Part shown: one piece after another, positions 1-9,893 of the stretch
Layout: the number at the start of each line of letters is the position of its first letter
Position numbering within the stretch: position 1 is the stretch's first letter
Assembly: GCA_035948315.1 (NCBI GenBank)
Contig: DASZJG010000024.1
Span: 117,381 to 181,380, forward strand
Direction: 5' to 3'
Source of the DNA: CAJCJE01 sp035948315
GTDB taxonomy: Bacteria > Actinomycetota > Actinomycetes > Mycobacteriales > Pseudonocardiaceae
DNA length: 64,000 bases
Notes under the pieces: model-generated
What the model was told of the DNA's origin: nothing
Seen by the model: the letters and a program-made list of their open reading frames with translations, nothing else
The model's database searches: none
Translations under genes and position numbers: made by a program

Positions 1-47
1 CGAAACGCTAGTTGCGTAATTGGCGGCACGCGGGCTAACCTCACTTC

Positions 48-63
48 CGCTACTCAAGTAGCG
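48..63. promoter_or_regulatory. 16-bp palindrome, candidate operator
   Basis: CGCTACT and AGTAGCG form a perfect 7-bp inverted repeat around a 2-nt centre, directly before the GAGGGGAG ribosome-binding site of the membrane protein gene at 85. A short palindrome at this place could be a repressor site, or a small RNA hairpin close to the ribosome site. The regulator is not identifiable in the window. Confidence 0.4.
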
Positions 64-84
64 AAAAGAGGGGAGACCACCATC

Positions 85-702
85 ATGACCGCGCTCGGCC
101 TCGTCGGCCTGATCTACCTGGCCGCCTGGATCGTCGGACTGCTGATCTGGCCGGTGAACCTGGCTACCAACGCGAGCGGTGCCACCGTGATCAGCACCTT
201 CACCGGTCACCTCGGCCAGGCGACCATCCAGTACCTGCTGACCGAAGGATTGGCCGGCATCGCGCTCGGCATCGTGCTGATCGCGATCGGCCGCGCGCTG
301 GCCAGTCGGGCGACGCTGATCGTCGGCGGTCTGGCCGCGCTGGTGTCGCTCGTCGAGACCGGCATCGGGCTCTATCTCGCCGACTCGCTGGTGCCGGCCC
401 GCGATGCCTCCTCGGCGCACTTCTTTTTCGGGTTACTCAACCAGCTCGACGGCGTCAAGATGCTGCTGCTCGCCGGGACGGCGGCCGTTGCCTCGATCGC
501 CGCTCGCGGCCGGCGCGTGCTGCCGGCGTGGCTGGTCTACGTGGGATTCGCGCTCGCCGTCGCCATGATCGTCTCCGGCATCGGCTACGTGTTCGACCTG
601 TCCGGCTTGGCGCTGGCAGCAGCGGCGTCGTTGCCGCTGCTGCTGATCTGGATCACCGGATCCGCGCTCACCCTCAGGCGCGCGCCAGCACTCCGCGGAT
701 GA
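85..702 (+). CDS. six-helix integral membrane protein, DUF4386-like
   Basis: A 205-residue hydrophobic protein with about six predicted membrane segments (near residues 3-24, 49-70, 76-100, 122-140, 145-168 and 173-196) and almost no soluble part. The pattern resembles small DUF4386-type actinobacterial membrane proteins, but no functional motif is visible and I assign no function. The ATG is preceded by GAGGGGAG at a good distance, which fixes the start. The 3' end overlaps the convergent DinB-like gene by 29 bp. A palindrome at 48-63 sits just before the ribosome site and could be its operator. Confidence 0.8.
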   Translation: MTALGLVGLIYLAAWIVGLLIWPVNLATNASGATVISTFTGHLGQATIQYLLTEGLAGIALGIVLIAIGRALASRATLIVGGLAALVSLVETGIGLYLADSLVPARDASSAHFFFGLLNQLDGVKMLLLAGTAAVASIAARGRRVLPAWLVYVGFALAVAMIVSGIGYVFDLSGLALAAAASLPLLLIWITGSALTLRRAPALRG

Positions 703-1180
703 ACGCGGCCTGACCAGCGTGCTGGAGCGCGTCGTTGATCACGCTCACCAGCCGGACGGCCAAGGTCACCGGCGGATCCCACGCGGTGTCCACGATGCGC
801 GGCAGATCGGCGTCGGTCAGTCCGCTCACGTATTCGAGGGTCTGCTCGTACACCGCGTCGTAGTAGGCGAGCAGGTTCTTCGCCGACACCCGCACCTTGG
901 CCACCTGCTCGCTGGTGTGGCCGTAACCGGTGGACTGCCGGTCGAGTTCGAGGCCGAACTTCTTGTCCCACCCCGCCGACGTCCACACCTGGTCGATGCC
1001 CGCCGCATCCGCGACGTGATCGTCCTGAACCCGGGTCAGGTGCCAGATCAGCCACCCGATCGAGTTGGCGTCCTCGTCGACCCGGTACGCCAGCTGGTCC
1101 TCGGTCAGACCCTCGATCGCACCGCGCACCGCTTCCTGGACCCGACTGAACGCGTCCACCAACAATTCCGAGCTGGACAC
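674..1180 (-). CDS. DinB/DUF664-family protein, probable thiol-dependent enzyme
   Basis: A DinB-like four-helix protein of 168 residues. Histidines expected for metal binding are visible in WHLTRVQDDH and in DALQHAG near the C terminus. In actinobacteria such proteins are often mycothiol-dependent transferases or isomerases; the substrate cannot be read here. An upstream in-frame start at 1219 exists, but GGAAGGGG lies about 9 nt before the GTG at 1180, so I chose that start. The gene is convergent with the membrane protein at 85-702 and overlaps its last 29 bp. It is divergent from the STAND ATPase at 1243. Confidence 0.8.
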   Translation of the reverse strand: MSSSELLVDAFSRVQEAVRGAIEGLTEDQLAYRVDEDANSIGWLIWHLTRVQDDHVADAAGIDQVWTSAGWDKKFGLELDRQSTGYGHTSEQVAKVRVSAKNLLAYYDAVYEQTLEYVSGLTDADLPRIVDTAWDPPVTLAVRLVSVINDALQHAGQAAFIRGVLARA

Positions 1181-1229
1181 AGCCAATGTCCCCTTCCGTC
1201 GCGTTCCGGCGTCGATCATAGGCGTCGAC

Positions 1230-1243
1230 TACCCTTCGGTCCG
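1230..1243 (+). promoter_or_regulatory. leaderless promoter -10 element of the STAND ATPase gene
   Basis: TACCCT at 1230-1235 is followed by exactly 7 nt and the GTG start, with no Shine-Dalgarno sequence. This is the usual geometry of an actinobacterial leaderless transcript that begins at its start codon. Inference from sequence only. Confidence 0.55.
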
Positions 1244-2977
1244 TGCTCAACCGGATCCCGCCGCACCAACCGAACGACTTCGCCAATCACGAGCGGCTGC
1301 GGCAGGAGATCCTGGAGTTCGCCACGTCCGACCGGTCCGGCCCGCGCGTCGCGGTGATCACCGGACCGCCCGGCATCGGCAAGACCGCGCTCGCGCTGCG
1401 CACCGCGCACGCACTCGACGACCACGACCTCCGCCTCTACGCCCGCCTCGACATCGATCCCGAAGCACCCGGCGCGGCGAGCGAGATCCTCAAGGGGTTC
1501 CTCGTCGATCTCGGCATGGCGCCCGAGGCGGTGCCGGACCGACTGTCGGCGCGGGCCGCCGCGTTCCGCGCTCGGACCGAGGGCAGGCGGGTGCTGCTGA
1601 TCATCGACGGCGCCAGCACGGCCGCGCAGGTGCGAGCGCTGCTGCCGGGCGTCGGCCTGGTGCTCGTCACCGAGTCGCGCCCGCTCGCGATGGACGCCCG
1701 GTCCTTTGTGCTGCCGCCGCTGCGCGCCGACGCGGCCCGCGCGCTGCTGACCCGATTCGCGGCTGCCGAACCGGAGGTCGTCGAACAGGTCGTCGAACTG
1801 GCGGCCGGCGTGCCGTTGATGCTGCGGGTGGCGGGCGCGCTGCTCGCCCGACCGGACCGGCCGAATTTCGCCGCCAACGACATCGTCACCACGGCTTACG
1901 AGTCGCTGACCGAACCAGCCCGCCGCTGCTACCGCGCGCTCGCCCTGCCCGGCACCACCGCCGAGATCGGCATCGACGCACTCGTAGCCACCCTGCCCGG
2001 CGTCGCTGTCCGCGCCGCGATGGACGAATTGGTCGCGGCGCAGCTCGTCGAGGAACCGGTCGCGGGCCGGTTCGTGACCAGCGAACTGATCCGCCGCCAC
2101 GCTCGGGTCGATGATCCCGTCACCGCGAAGCGCCTGCGCGACCACTACTTCGCCGGCACCGCGGCCGCCTACCGCGCCTCCGGCCGCTGGCCCCGGTCCG
2201 AATCCTGGTTCAGCGCTCCGTCGGGCTACGGTCCCGTTGATGCCGTTGATCTGGACACGGAACGCGGCAACATCCGCGCCACCATCGAACACGCCTTCGC
2301 CGCAGGCGAACGGGAACTCGTGGCCACCTGGTGCGTGCTGCTCTGGCCGTACTACGAGCGCGGCAAACACGTCGCCGACCTGCTCGCCACGCACCAACTC
2401 GCCCTTAACACCGGCAACGACGCGCTGCGCTCGCTGCTGCTCACCCGGATCGGCTTCGGCCACCTGTTCGCGGGCGACACCGAGCTGGCCATCGCCGCCT
2501 GCGAGCAAGCCGTCGAGCTGGCCGGCGAACCGCGACTCGAAGCGACCGCGCTGGAAGGGCTCGGCCTCGCCCTGCTCGCCGACGACCAGCCCGAGCGTGC
2601 TCGGCCGGTGCTGCGCCGCAACCTCGAACTCGCCCGCCGACTCGGCGAACCGCGCCGCACCGCGCTCGCCTGCCTGCACGACGCGAAGGTCGAGCTGCCC
2701 GAGATCGCCCTGCCGTTGCTCGACGAGGCCGCGCCGATCTTCGCGGACGACCCGGTCAACCTGGCCAAGACCGACCTCTGGCGCGGCCGCAAACTCACCG
2801 AACGCGGCGACCTCACGCGGGCGCGCCAAGCTCTCGATCGCGCGCTCACCGTGTCCAGGCCGTTCGATCGAGCCGAGGCACTCGCCGCCCGCGGCGATCT
2901 GAACGTGGCGGCCGGCCGAACCGAGCAGGCGCGGGCGGACTACGCGCAGGCGCGGGCCGTGTTCGCGGAATGGGGGT

Positions 2978-4687
<1,710 letters not shown>

Positions 4688-4712
4688 TACCCGACGACGA
4701 ACCGGGCAAATC

Positions 4713-4729
4713 GATCACGTTGCGTGATC
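4713..4729. promoter_or_regulatory. inverted repeat GATCAC-N5-GTGATC between divergent genes
   Basis: A perfect 6-bp inverted repeat with a 5-nt spacer lies between the glycosyltransferase start and the Ku promoter. It is a possible regulator site; the binding protein is unknown. Confidence 0.35.
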
Positions 4730-4754
4730 AATGATCAGCTGGCAGTTCGCGGTG

Positions 4755-4782
4755 TTGCCGATCACCGCCGGCACTGTACCGT
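4755..4782 (+). promoter_or_regulatory. sigma70-type promoter of ku
   Basis: TTGCCG at 4755-4760 and TACCGT at 4777-4782 are separated by 16 nt, a reasonable vegetative promoter about 45 bp before the Ku start. Predicted from sequence only. Confidence 0.5.
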
Positions 4783-4828
4783 CGAACTCACATTGGGGCT
4801 GGTTGGAACGGCTGGAAGGTGGCCGGCG

Positions 4829-5707
4829 ATGCCGATGCGGGCGATGTGGAAAGGCTCGGTGTCCTTCGGGCTGGTTGCCATTCCGATCCAGTTGTACGCC
4901 GCGACCGAGAACAAGAATGTCACGCTGCGTCAGGTGCACCAGACCGACGGTGCCCGGATCCAGTACAAGCGGTTCTGCTCGGCCGAGGACAAGGAGGTCC
5001 CGTACGCCGAGATCGCGAAGGGCTACGAGCTGGGCGACGGCGAGATGGTCGTGTTGACCGACGACGACCTGGCCGAACTGCCGCTGGCCACCTCGCACGC
5101 CATCGACGTGGTCGAGTTCGTGCCGCTGGAGTCGATCGACCCGATCCAGTTCGACAAGACCTACTACCTGGAGCCGCAGAAGGCCGCGGCCAAGCCGTAC
5201 GTGCTGCTCCGCGACGCGCTGCAGAAGTCGGGCCATGTCGCCATCGCCAAGGTCGCGCTGCGCCAGCGGGAGAGCCTCGCGCTGCTGCGGGTGGTCTCGG
5301 ACGTGCTGGTGATGACCACGATGCTGTGGCCGGACGAGGTGCGCACGCCGGACTTCGGGTTCCTGCACGAGGACCCGCCGCAGGTCCGCTCCCAGGAGAT
5401 GGCCATGGCGACCTCGCTGATCGACTCGCTGTCCGAGCCGGTGTTCGAGTCCGACAAGTACACGGACAGTTACCGCGAGGCGCTGGAACAAATGATCGAG
5501 AGCAAGGTCGCGGGCGAACAGACCGCACGGCCGGACAAGACCGAGGACACCGGCGAGGTCGTCGACCTGATGGACGCGCTCAAGGCCAGCGTCAGCGCCG
5601 CCCGCAAGAACCGTCCGGCCAGCAAGAAGACGGAGTCCGAGGACGGCGAGGCCGAGGCCAAGCCGACCAAGAAGACGCCCGCCCGCCGCTCCCGCAAGTC
5701 CGCCTGA
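4829..5707 (+). CDS. ku: non-homologous end-joining protein Ku
   Basis: Bacterial Ku, 292 residues, which forms a ring dimer on DNA ends and recruits LigD-type ligases for end joining. The family signature MRAMWKGSVSFGLVAIP opens the protein, followed by the core beta-barrel and the conserved DVVEFVPLESIDPIQFDK segment. The last 60 residues form a lysine- and alanine-rich low-complexity tail, as in many actinobacterial Ku proteins, where the tail aids DNA binding and bridging. The ATG at 4829 has GGAAGG nine nt upstream. Likely partners, a separate ligase and polymerase, lie 36 kb downstream at 41.8-43.9 kb rather than next to it. Confidence 0.97.
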   Translation: MPMRAMWKGSVSFGLVAIPIQLYAATENKNVTLRQVHQTDGARIQYKRFCSAEDKEVPYAEIAKGYELGDGEMVVLTDDDLAELPLATSHAIDVVEFVPLESIDPIQFDKTYYLEPQKAAAKPYVLLRDALQKSGHVAIAKVALRQRESLALLRVVSDVLVMTTMLWPDEVRTPDFGFLHEDPPQVRSQEMAMATSLIDSLSEPVFESDKYTDSYREALEQMIESKVAGEQTARPDKTEDTGEVVDLMDALKASVSAARKNRPASKKTESEDGEAEAKPTKKTPARRSRKSA

Positions 5708-5732
5708 TCGCCGACACGCCGCCGCGCGGAAC

Positions 5733-6164
5733 TCAGCGCGGTGGCACGGTGATCGTGTCGAGCTGTGCGTTGATCTTGCGCAGCGCGTCGACCAGCTGGG
5801 CACGCTCGGTGTCGGTCAAGGTCTGGGTAACCCGGCGTTCCAGGTCGGCGCGCGCGGACTGCACCGCGTCCTGCACGTTGCGGGCGCGTTCGGTCAGGTA
5901 GATCCGGACCAGCCTGCGGTCGACGGTGTCCCGCCGCTTGGTGAGCAGACCGGACGCCTCCATCCGGTTCGCCGACTTCACCACGGTCGGGGTGCTGACC
6001 TGGAGCCGGTCGGCCAGTTCGCCGGGGGTCAGGCCGTCGGTGTCCCAGAGCACCTGGAGCAGCAGGTTCTGCCCGACCCGCACGCCGTGCTGCTTCATGG
6101 CCTCGTCCGAGGCGTTGCGCCACAGCTTGGACGCGCGGGTGAACAGCGCCGTCAGCTCACTCAT
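5733..6164 (-). CDS. MarR-family transcriptional regulator
   Basis: A winged-helix MarR repressor of 143 residues. The recognition region LTPGELADRLQVSTPTVVKSANRME and the wing with RRDTVDRRLVRIYLT are clear, flanked by dimerisation helices. It is divergent from the F420-dependent oxidoreductase gene at 6244, and the space between them holds a perfect 12-bp inverted repeat, its probable operator. TAGGCT ends 6 nt before the ATG at 6164, which suggests a leaderless transcript; a GTG at 6170 is the alternative start. It probably represses itself and the oxidoreductase, releasing on binding a small, perhaps aromatic, ligand. The ligand is not identifiable. Confidence 0.93.
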   Translation of the reverse strand: MSELTALFTRASKLWRNASDEAMKQHGVRVGQNLLLQVLWDTDGLTPGELADRLQVSTPTVVKSANRMEASGLLTKRRDTVDRRLVRIYLTERARNVQDAVQSARADLERRVTQTLTDTERAQLVDALRKINAQLDTITVPPR

Positions 6165-6182
6165 GAGCACAGCCTAGCTTTC

Positions 6183-6227
6183 GTTTGCCGGCTACTGATA
6201 TCGTCGAGGAATCGTTAGCCGGCAAAC
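6183..6227. promoter_or_regulatory. MarR operator: 12-bp inverted repeat with 33-bp phasing
   Basis: GTTTGCCGGCTA (6183-6194) and TAGCCGGCAAAC (6216-6227) are exact reverse complements, separated by 21 bp. Each arm itself contains the palindrome GCCGGC, so each could bind one MarR dimer; arm centres are 33 bp apart, three helical turns. The left arm lies just upstream of the predicted marR promoter and the right arm just before the ribosome site of the oxidoreductase gene, so one regulator could control both directions. Confidence 0.8.
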
Positions 6228-6243
6228 AACAGGAGAGTTCGGC

Positions 6244-7137
6244 ATGATCGACATCAGTTTCGGCATCAAGACCAGCCAGTCCGGCGCCAGCTACGCGGAC
6301 ATCCTGCGGATCTGGCAGGAAGCGGACACCGTCGGCGTGTTCGACGACGCCTGGTTATGGGATCACCTGGTCCCGCTGCGCGGCCCGGTCGACGGCGCGG
6401 CGCTGGAGGCGTGGACGCTGCTCGCCGCGCTGGCCGCGCGCACCAGCAGGCTGCGCCTCGGCGTGATCGTGACCAGCAACCGGATCCGGCCGCCCTCGGT
6501 GCTGGCCAAGATGGCCGCCACCGTCGACCAGATCTCCGGCGGACGGCTCGTGTTCGGCATCGGCGCGGGCGGCAGCGCGGTCAGCGACCCGAACGGGCTG
6601 GCCATGGTGCGCCGCGAGTTCGACGCCTACGGCATCGACATCGTCGCGCCGGGCACGGCGGCCGCCGCGCTCGCCGAGGCATGCGTGCTGATCAAGCGCA
6701 TGTGGACGGAAACCGAGCCGTTCGACTTCGCCGGCGAGCACTATCGGCTCACCGGCGCGATCTGCTCGCCCAAACCCCTCCAGCGACCGGGACCGCCGAT
6801 CATGATCGGCTCCGGCGGCGAACGGCTCGGGCTGCGCATCGTGGCCGAGCACGCGGACATCTGGAACTGCCCGCTCTGGGGCGGCGCCGAGGAACTGAGG
6901 CGCAAGAGCGCGATCCTGGACGAGCACTGCGCCGCGATCGGCCGCGACCCCGCCGAGATCACCCGGTCCGTGCAACTGCTCGTGCGCGACCCCGATCCGG
7001 CCCCGACCCGCGACGCCCTGCTCGAACTGATCGACGCGGGCGCGCGGCATCTTGTCCTCGCGCCCGTCCCGCCGCTGCCCTCGGTGCGTTGGCTCGCCGA
7101 CGAGATCGTCGAGCCGGTACTCGCTCAGTTGGGGTAG
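6244..7137 (+). CDS. F420-dependent luciferase-like (LLM class) oxidoreductase
   Basis: A 297-residue TIM-barrel enzyme of the bacterial-luciferase superfamily, F420-dependent branch. Features seen are the N-terminal SFGIKTSQSG strand, RLRLGVIVTSNRIRPPSVLAKMAATVDQ around barrel strand three, the GRLVFGIGAGGS cofactor-phosphate loop and PPIMIGSGGERLGLRIVAEHADIWN. Such enzymes carry out hydride transfer between F420H2 or FMNH2 and small organic substrates. The start is set by AGGAGAG eight nt upstream. The gene is divergent from the MarR regulator and sits directly beside its operator, so it is probably induced by the MarR ligand. The substrate is unknown. Confidence 0.9.
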   Translation: MIDISFGIKTSQSGASYADILRIWQEADTVGVFDDAWLWDHLVPLRGPVDGAALEAWTLLAALAARTSRLRLGVIVTSNRIRPPSVLAKMAATVDQISGGRLVFGIGAGGSAVSDPNGLAMVRREFDAYGIDIVAPGTAAAALAEACVLIKRMWTETEPFDFAGEHYRLTGAICSPKPLQRPGPPIMIGSGGERLGLRIVAEHADIWNCPLWGGAEELRRKSAILDEHCAAIGRDPAEITRSVQLLVRDPDPAPTRDALLELIDAGARHLVLAPVPPLPSVRWLADEIVEPVLAQLG

Positions 7138-7160
7138 TCGGGCCCGGCCCGGTCAGGTGG

Positions 7161-7173
7161 GATACTTCGGCCG
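7161..7173 (+). promoter_or_regulatory. leaderless promoter -10 element of the acyl-CoA dehydrogenase gene
   Basis: GATACT at 7161-7166 is followed by 6 nt and the GTG start, without any ribosome site. Predicted leaderless transcription. Confidence 0.45.
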
Positions 7174-8954
7174 TGCGATCACAGTTGCTCTCCCGCCGCG
7201 ACCTCGACTTCCTACTCTACGAGTGGCTCGACGTCGAGGCGTTGACCAAGCGCCCGCGCTTCGCCGAACACGGCAGGGAGATCTTCGACGACCTGCTCGA
7301 CCTCTCCGAGCGGATCGCCACGGAGCGCTTCGCTCCGCACAACAAGCGCAACGACCGCGAGGAACCCTCCTTCGACGGCGAGACCGTGCACGTCATCGAC
7401 GAGGTGCGCGAGGCGCTGCGCGCGTTCACCGAGGCCGGCCTGGTCGGCAGCGCGATGGACGCGGAGGTCGGCGGCATGCAGCTGCCGCAGGTCGTGGCGA
7501 CGGCCAGCTTCGCCTGGTTCACCGCGGCCAACGTCGGCACCTCGGCCTACCCGCTGCTCACCATCGGCAACGCCAATCTGCTGCTCGCGCACGGCAGCGA
7601 GCAGCAGATCGAGGACTTCGTGCGGCCGATGGTCGAGGGCCGGTTCTACGGCACCATGTGCCTGTCCGAACCGCAGGCCGGCTCGTCGCTGTCCGATGTG
7701 ACCACCCGCGCGCAGGAGCAGCCGGACGGCACGTACCGGCTGTTCGGCAGCAAGATGTGGATCTCCGGCGGTGACCACGAGCTGTCCGAGAACATCGTGC
7801 ACCTGGTGCTGGCCAAGATCCCCGGCTCGCCGCCCGGGGTGAAGGGCATCTCGCTGTTCATCGTGCCGAAGTTCCTGCTCGACGGTGGGCGCAACGACGT
7901 CGTGCTGGCCGGCCTCAACCACAAGATGGGCTGCCGGGGAACCACGAACGCGCTGCTCAACTTCGGCGAGGGCAAGCACCGGCCGGGCGAGCAGGCGGGC
8001 GCGGTCGGCTACCTGGTCGGCGAGCCGAACCACGGCCTGTCCTACATGTTCCACATGATGAACGAGGCGCGGATCGGCGTCGGCGCGGGCGCGATGGCGC
8101 TCGGTTACACCGGCTACCTCAAGTCGGTCGAGTACGCGAAGATCCGCACGCAGGGCAGGCCGGTCGCGGCCAAGGACCCGAGCGCGCCGCAGGTGCCGAT
8201 CATCGAACACCCCGACATCCGGCGCATGCTGCTCGCCCAGAAGTCCTATGTGGAGGGTGCGCTCGCGCTGGTCCTGTACTGCGGCAGGCTGGTCGACGAG
8301 GAGAACACCGCGCCGGAGCAGGCCGACCGGGACCGCGCGCACCTGCTGCTGGAGATGCTCACCCCGATCGCGAAGAGTTGGCCGTCGCAGTGGTGCCTCG
8401 CCGCCGACGACCTGGCCATCCAGATCCACGGCGGCTACGGCTACACCCGCGAGTACGACGTCGAACAGCACTACCGGGACAACCGGCTCAACGCGATCCA
8501 CGAGGGCACGCACGGCATCCAGGGCCTCGACCTGCTCGGCCGCAAGGTCACGATGCAGGGCGGCGCCGGTCTGGCGCTGCTCGGCGAGACCATCGGCGCC
8601 ACGATCGGCCGGGCGACAACGGTGGGCGGGCTCGCCGCCGAACTCGCCGACACGCTCGCGCCCCGGCTGGCTCGGGTCGGCGAGGTCACCGCGACCCTCT
8701 GGGGCACCGGCGATCCGGACCTCGCGCTGGCCAACTCGTCGGTCTACCTGGAGGCCGTCGGCCACGTCGTGGTCGCCTGGCTGTGGCTGGAGCAGGTGCT
8801 CGCGGCGGACAGCAGGACCGGCGAGTTCTACGACGGCAAGCGGCAGGCCGCGCGGTTCTTCTTCCGCTACGAGCTGCCCAAGGTCGGCCCCCAGTTCGAC
8901 CTGCTGGCCAGCCTGGACCGCACCACGCTGGACGTCGAGGACGCCTGGTTCTGA
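7173..8954 (+). CDS. acyl-CoA dehydrogenase, long FadE/AidB-like type
   Basis: A 593-residue flavoprotein that introduces the alpha-beta double bond into acyl-CoA thioesters. The FAD and substrate regions MCLSEPQAGSSLSDVTT and KMWISGGDHELSENIVHLV are clear, and the C-terminal stretch IHEGTHGIQGLDLLGRK places the catalytic base at about Glu444. A further 130-residue helical extension follows the classic 380-residue fold, typical of the long FadE5/AidB-related subgroup with broad chain-length specificity. The start is a GTG 6 nt behind GATACT, consistent with a leaderless mRNA, 35 bp after the LLM oxidoreductase stop. The last 88 bp overlap the convergent hydrolase gene, an unusually long antisense overlap. 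Confidence 0.93.
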   Translation: MRSQLLSRRDLDFLLYEWLDVEALTKRPRFAEHGREIFDDLLDLSERIATERFAPHNKRNDREEPSFDGETVHVIDEVREALRAFTEAGLVGSAMDAEVGGMQLPQVVATASFAWFTAANVGTSAYPLLTIGNANLLLAHGSEQQIEDFVRPMVEGRFYGTMCLSEPQAGSSLSDVTTRAQEQPDGTYRLFGSKMWISGGDHELSENIVHLVLAKIPGSPPGVKGISLFIVPKFLLDGGRNDVVLAGLNHKMGCRGTTNALLNFGEGKHRPGEQAGAVGYLVGEPNHGLSYMFHMMNEARIGVGAGAMALGYTGYLKSVEYAKIRTQGRPVAAKDPSAPQVPIIEHPDIRRMLLAQKSYVEGALALVLYCGRLVDEENTAPEQADRDRAHLLLEMLTPIAKSWPSQWCLAADDLAIQIHGGYGYTREYDVEQHYRDNRLNAIHEGTHGIQGLDLLGRKVTMQGGAGLALLGETIGATIGRATTVGGLAAELADTLAPRLARVGEVTATLWGTGDPDLALANSSVYLEAVGHVVVAWLWLEQVLAADSRTGEFYDGKRQAARFFFRYELPKVGPQFDLLASLDRTTLDVEDAWF

Positions 8955-9829
8955 CGCTCCAGCAGCTTCGTGATCGCCTCGACCACCGCGTCCGGCGACT
9001 CCTCGGCCATGAAGTGGCCGAGCGGCTGGATGCGGTGATCGAGGTCGGGCGCCCAGGCGCGCCAGAGCTGTTCGGCGTCGTAGCCGAGCGCTGCACCCCA
9101 GTCCTGCTGGAGCACGGTCACCGGCATGGTGAGCACCCGCCCGGCCGCCCGGTCGGCGCGATCGTGCGCCAGATCGATCCCGGCCGATGCGCGGTAGTCC
9201 GCGACGATCGAATCGACGGCCGCCTCGCTCGCGCGCAGGTATTCGGCGCGGACCTGCGCCGGGATCGCCTCCGGGTGCAGGCACCACGCGTCCAGGAAGT
9301 GCCCGAAGAACTCGTCGGCGCTCGCCTTGATCATCCGTTCGGGCAGGCCGGGCGGCTGCGCCATCAGGTAGAGGTGGAACGCGACGGCGGCCGCCTCGCC
9401 ACGCAGGATCTCCCACATGTCCACCGTCGGCAGCACGTCCAGGCTGGCCAGGTGGGTGACGCGAGGCGGATGGTCCAGGCCCGTGCGGATCGCGACCAGC
9501 GCGCCCCGGTCGTGGCCGACCAGAGCGAACCGCTCGTGTCCGAAATGGCTGGCCAGCGCGACGACGTCGTTCGCCATCGTCCGCTTCGAATAGCTGTCCT
9601 CGGCGGCGGCCGGCTTGTCGCTGGCGCCGTAGCCGCGCAGGTCCGGGCAGATCACCGTGTGCCGGTGCGCCAGCGCGGGCGCGACGTGCCGCCACATCAG
9701 GTGGGTCTGTGGGAAGCCGTGCAGCAGCACGACGGGCGAGCCGGCGCCGCCGACAGCCACGTTCAGGTTGACGTCGGTGCTGACCGGGACCGTGTGATAG
9801 CTGAACCCGGTGATGGCGAGTGGGGACAT
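8867..9829 (-). CDS. alpha/beta hydrolase, haloacetate dehalogenase-like
   Basis: A 320-residue alpha/beta hydrolase. The nucleophile elbow is LVGHDRGAL with Asp107 as nucleophile instead of serine, followed by DHPPRVTHLASLDVLPT, a pattern seen in haloacetate/fluoroacetate dehalogenases and related epoxide hydrolases. HGFPQTHLMW forms the oxyanion region and LGHFMAEESP carries the probable catalytic histidine. In characterised fluoroacetate dehalogenases two arginines (D-R-x-x-R) bind the carboxylate; here the second position is Leu111, so a different substrate is likely. About 30 C-terminal residues extend into the region antisense to the acyl-CoA dehydrogenase gene. AGAGAAAG precedes the ATG at 9829. 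It is divergent from the SARP regulator, with 64 bp between the starts. Confidence 0.85.
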   Translation of the reverse strand: MSPLAITGFSYHTVPVSTDVNLNVAVGGAGSPVVLLHGFPQTHLMWRHVAPALAHRHTVICPDLRGYGASDKPAAAEDSYSKRTMANDVVALASHFGHERFALVGHDRGALVAIRTGLDHPPRVTHLASLDVLPTVDMWEILRGEAAAVAFHLYLMAQPPGLPERMIKASADEFFGHFLDAWCLHPEAIPAQVRAEYLRASEAAVDSIVADYRASAGIDLAHDRADRAAGRVLTMPVTVLQQDWGAALGYDAEQLWRAWAPDLDHRIQPLGHFMAEESPDAVVEAITKLLERQNQASSTSSVVRSRLASRSNWGPTLGSS

Positions 9830-9893
9830 GGGTCCGCTTTCTCTAGGCTCGGATGGTGTCCTGTTCAGCCTGGTGGCCGCGAATGAGCAACCG

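Noticed and set aside
585..1286. 233-codon frame on the minus strand overlapping the DinB-like gene
   Set aside because: Arg/Gly/Ala-rich composition typical of a wrong-frame reading of GC-rich DNA; the overlapping DinB-like frame has clear family motifs and a ribosome site.
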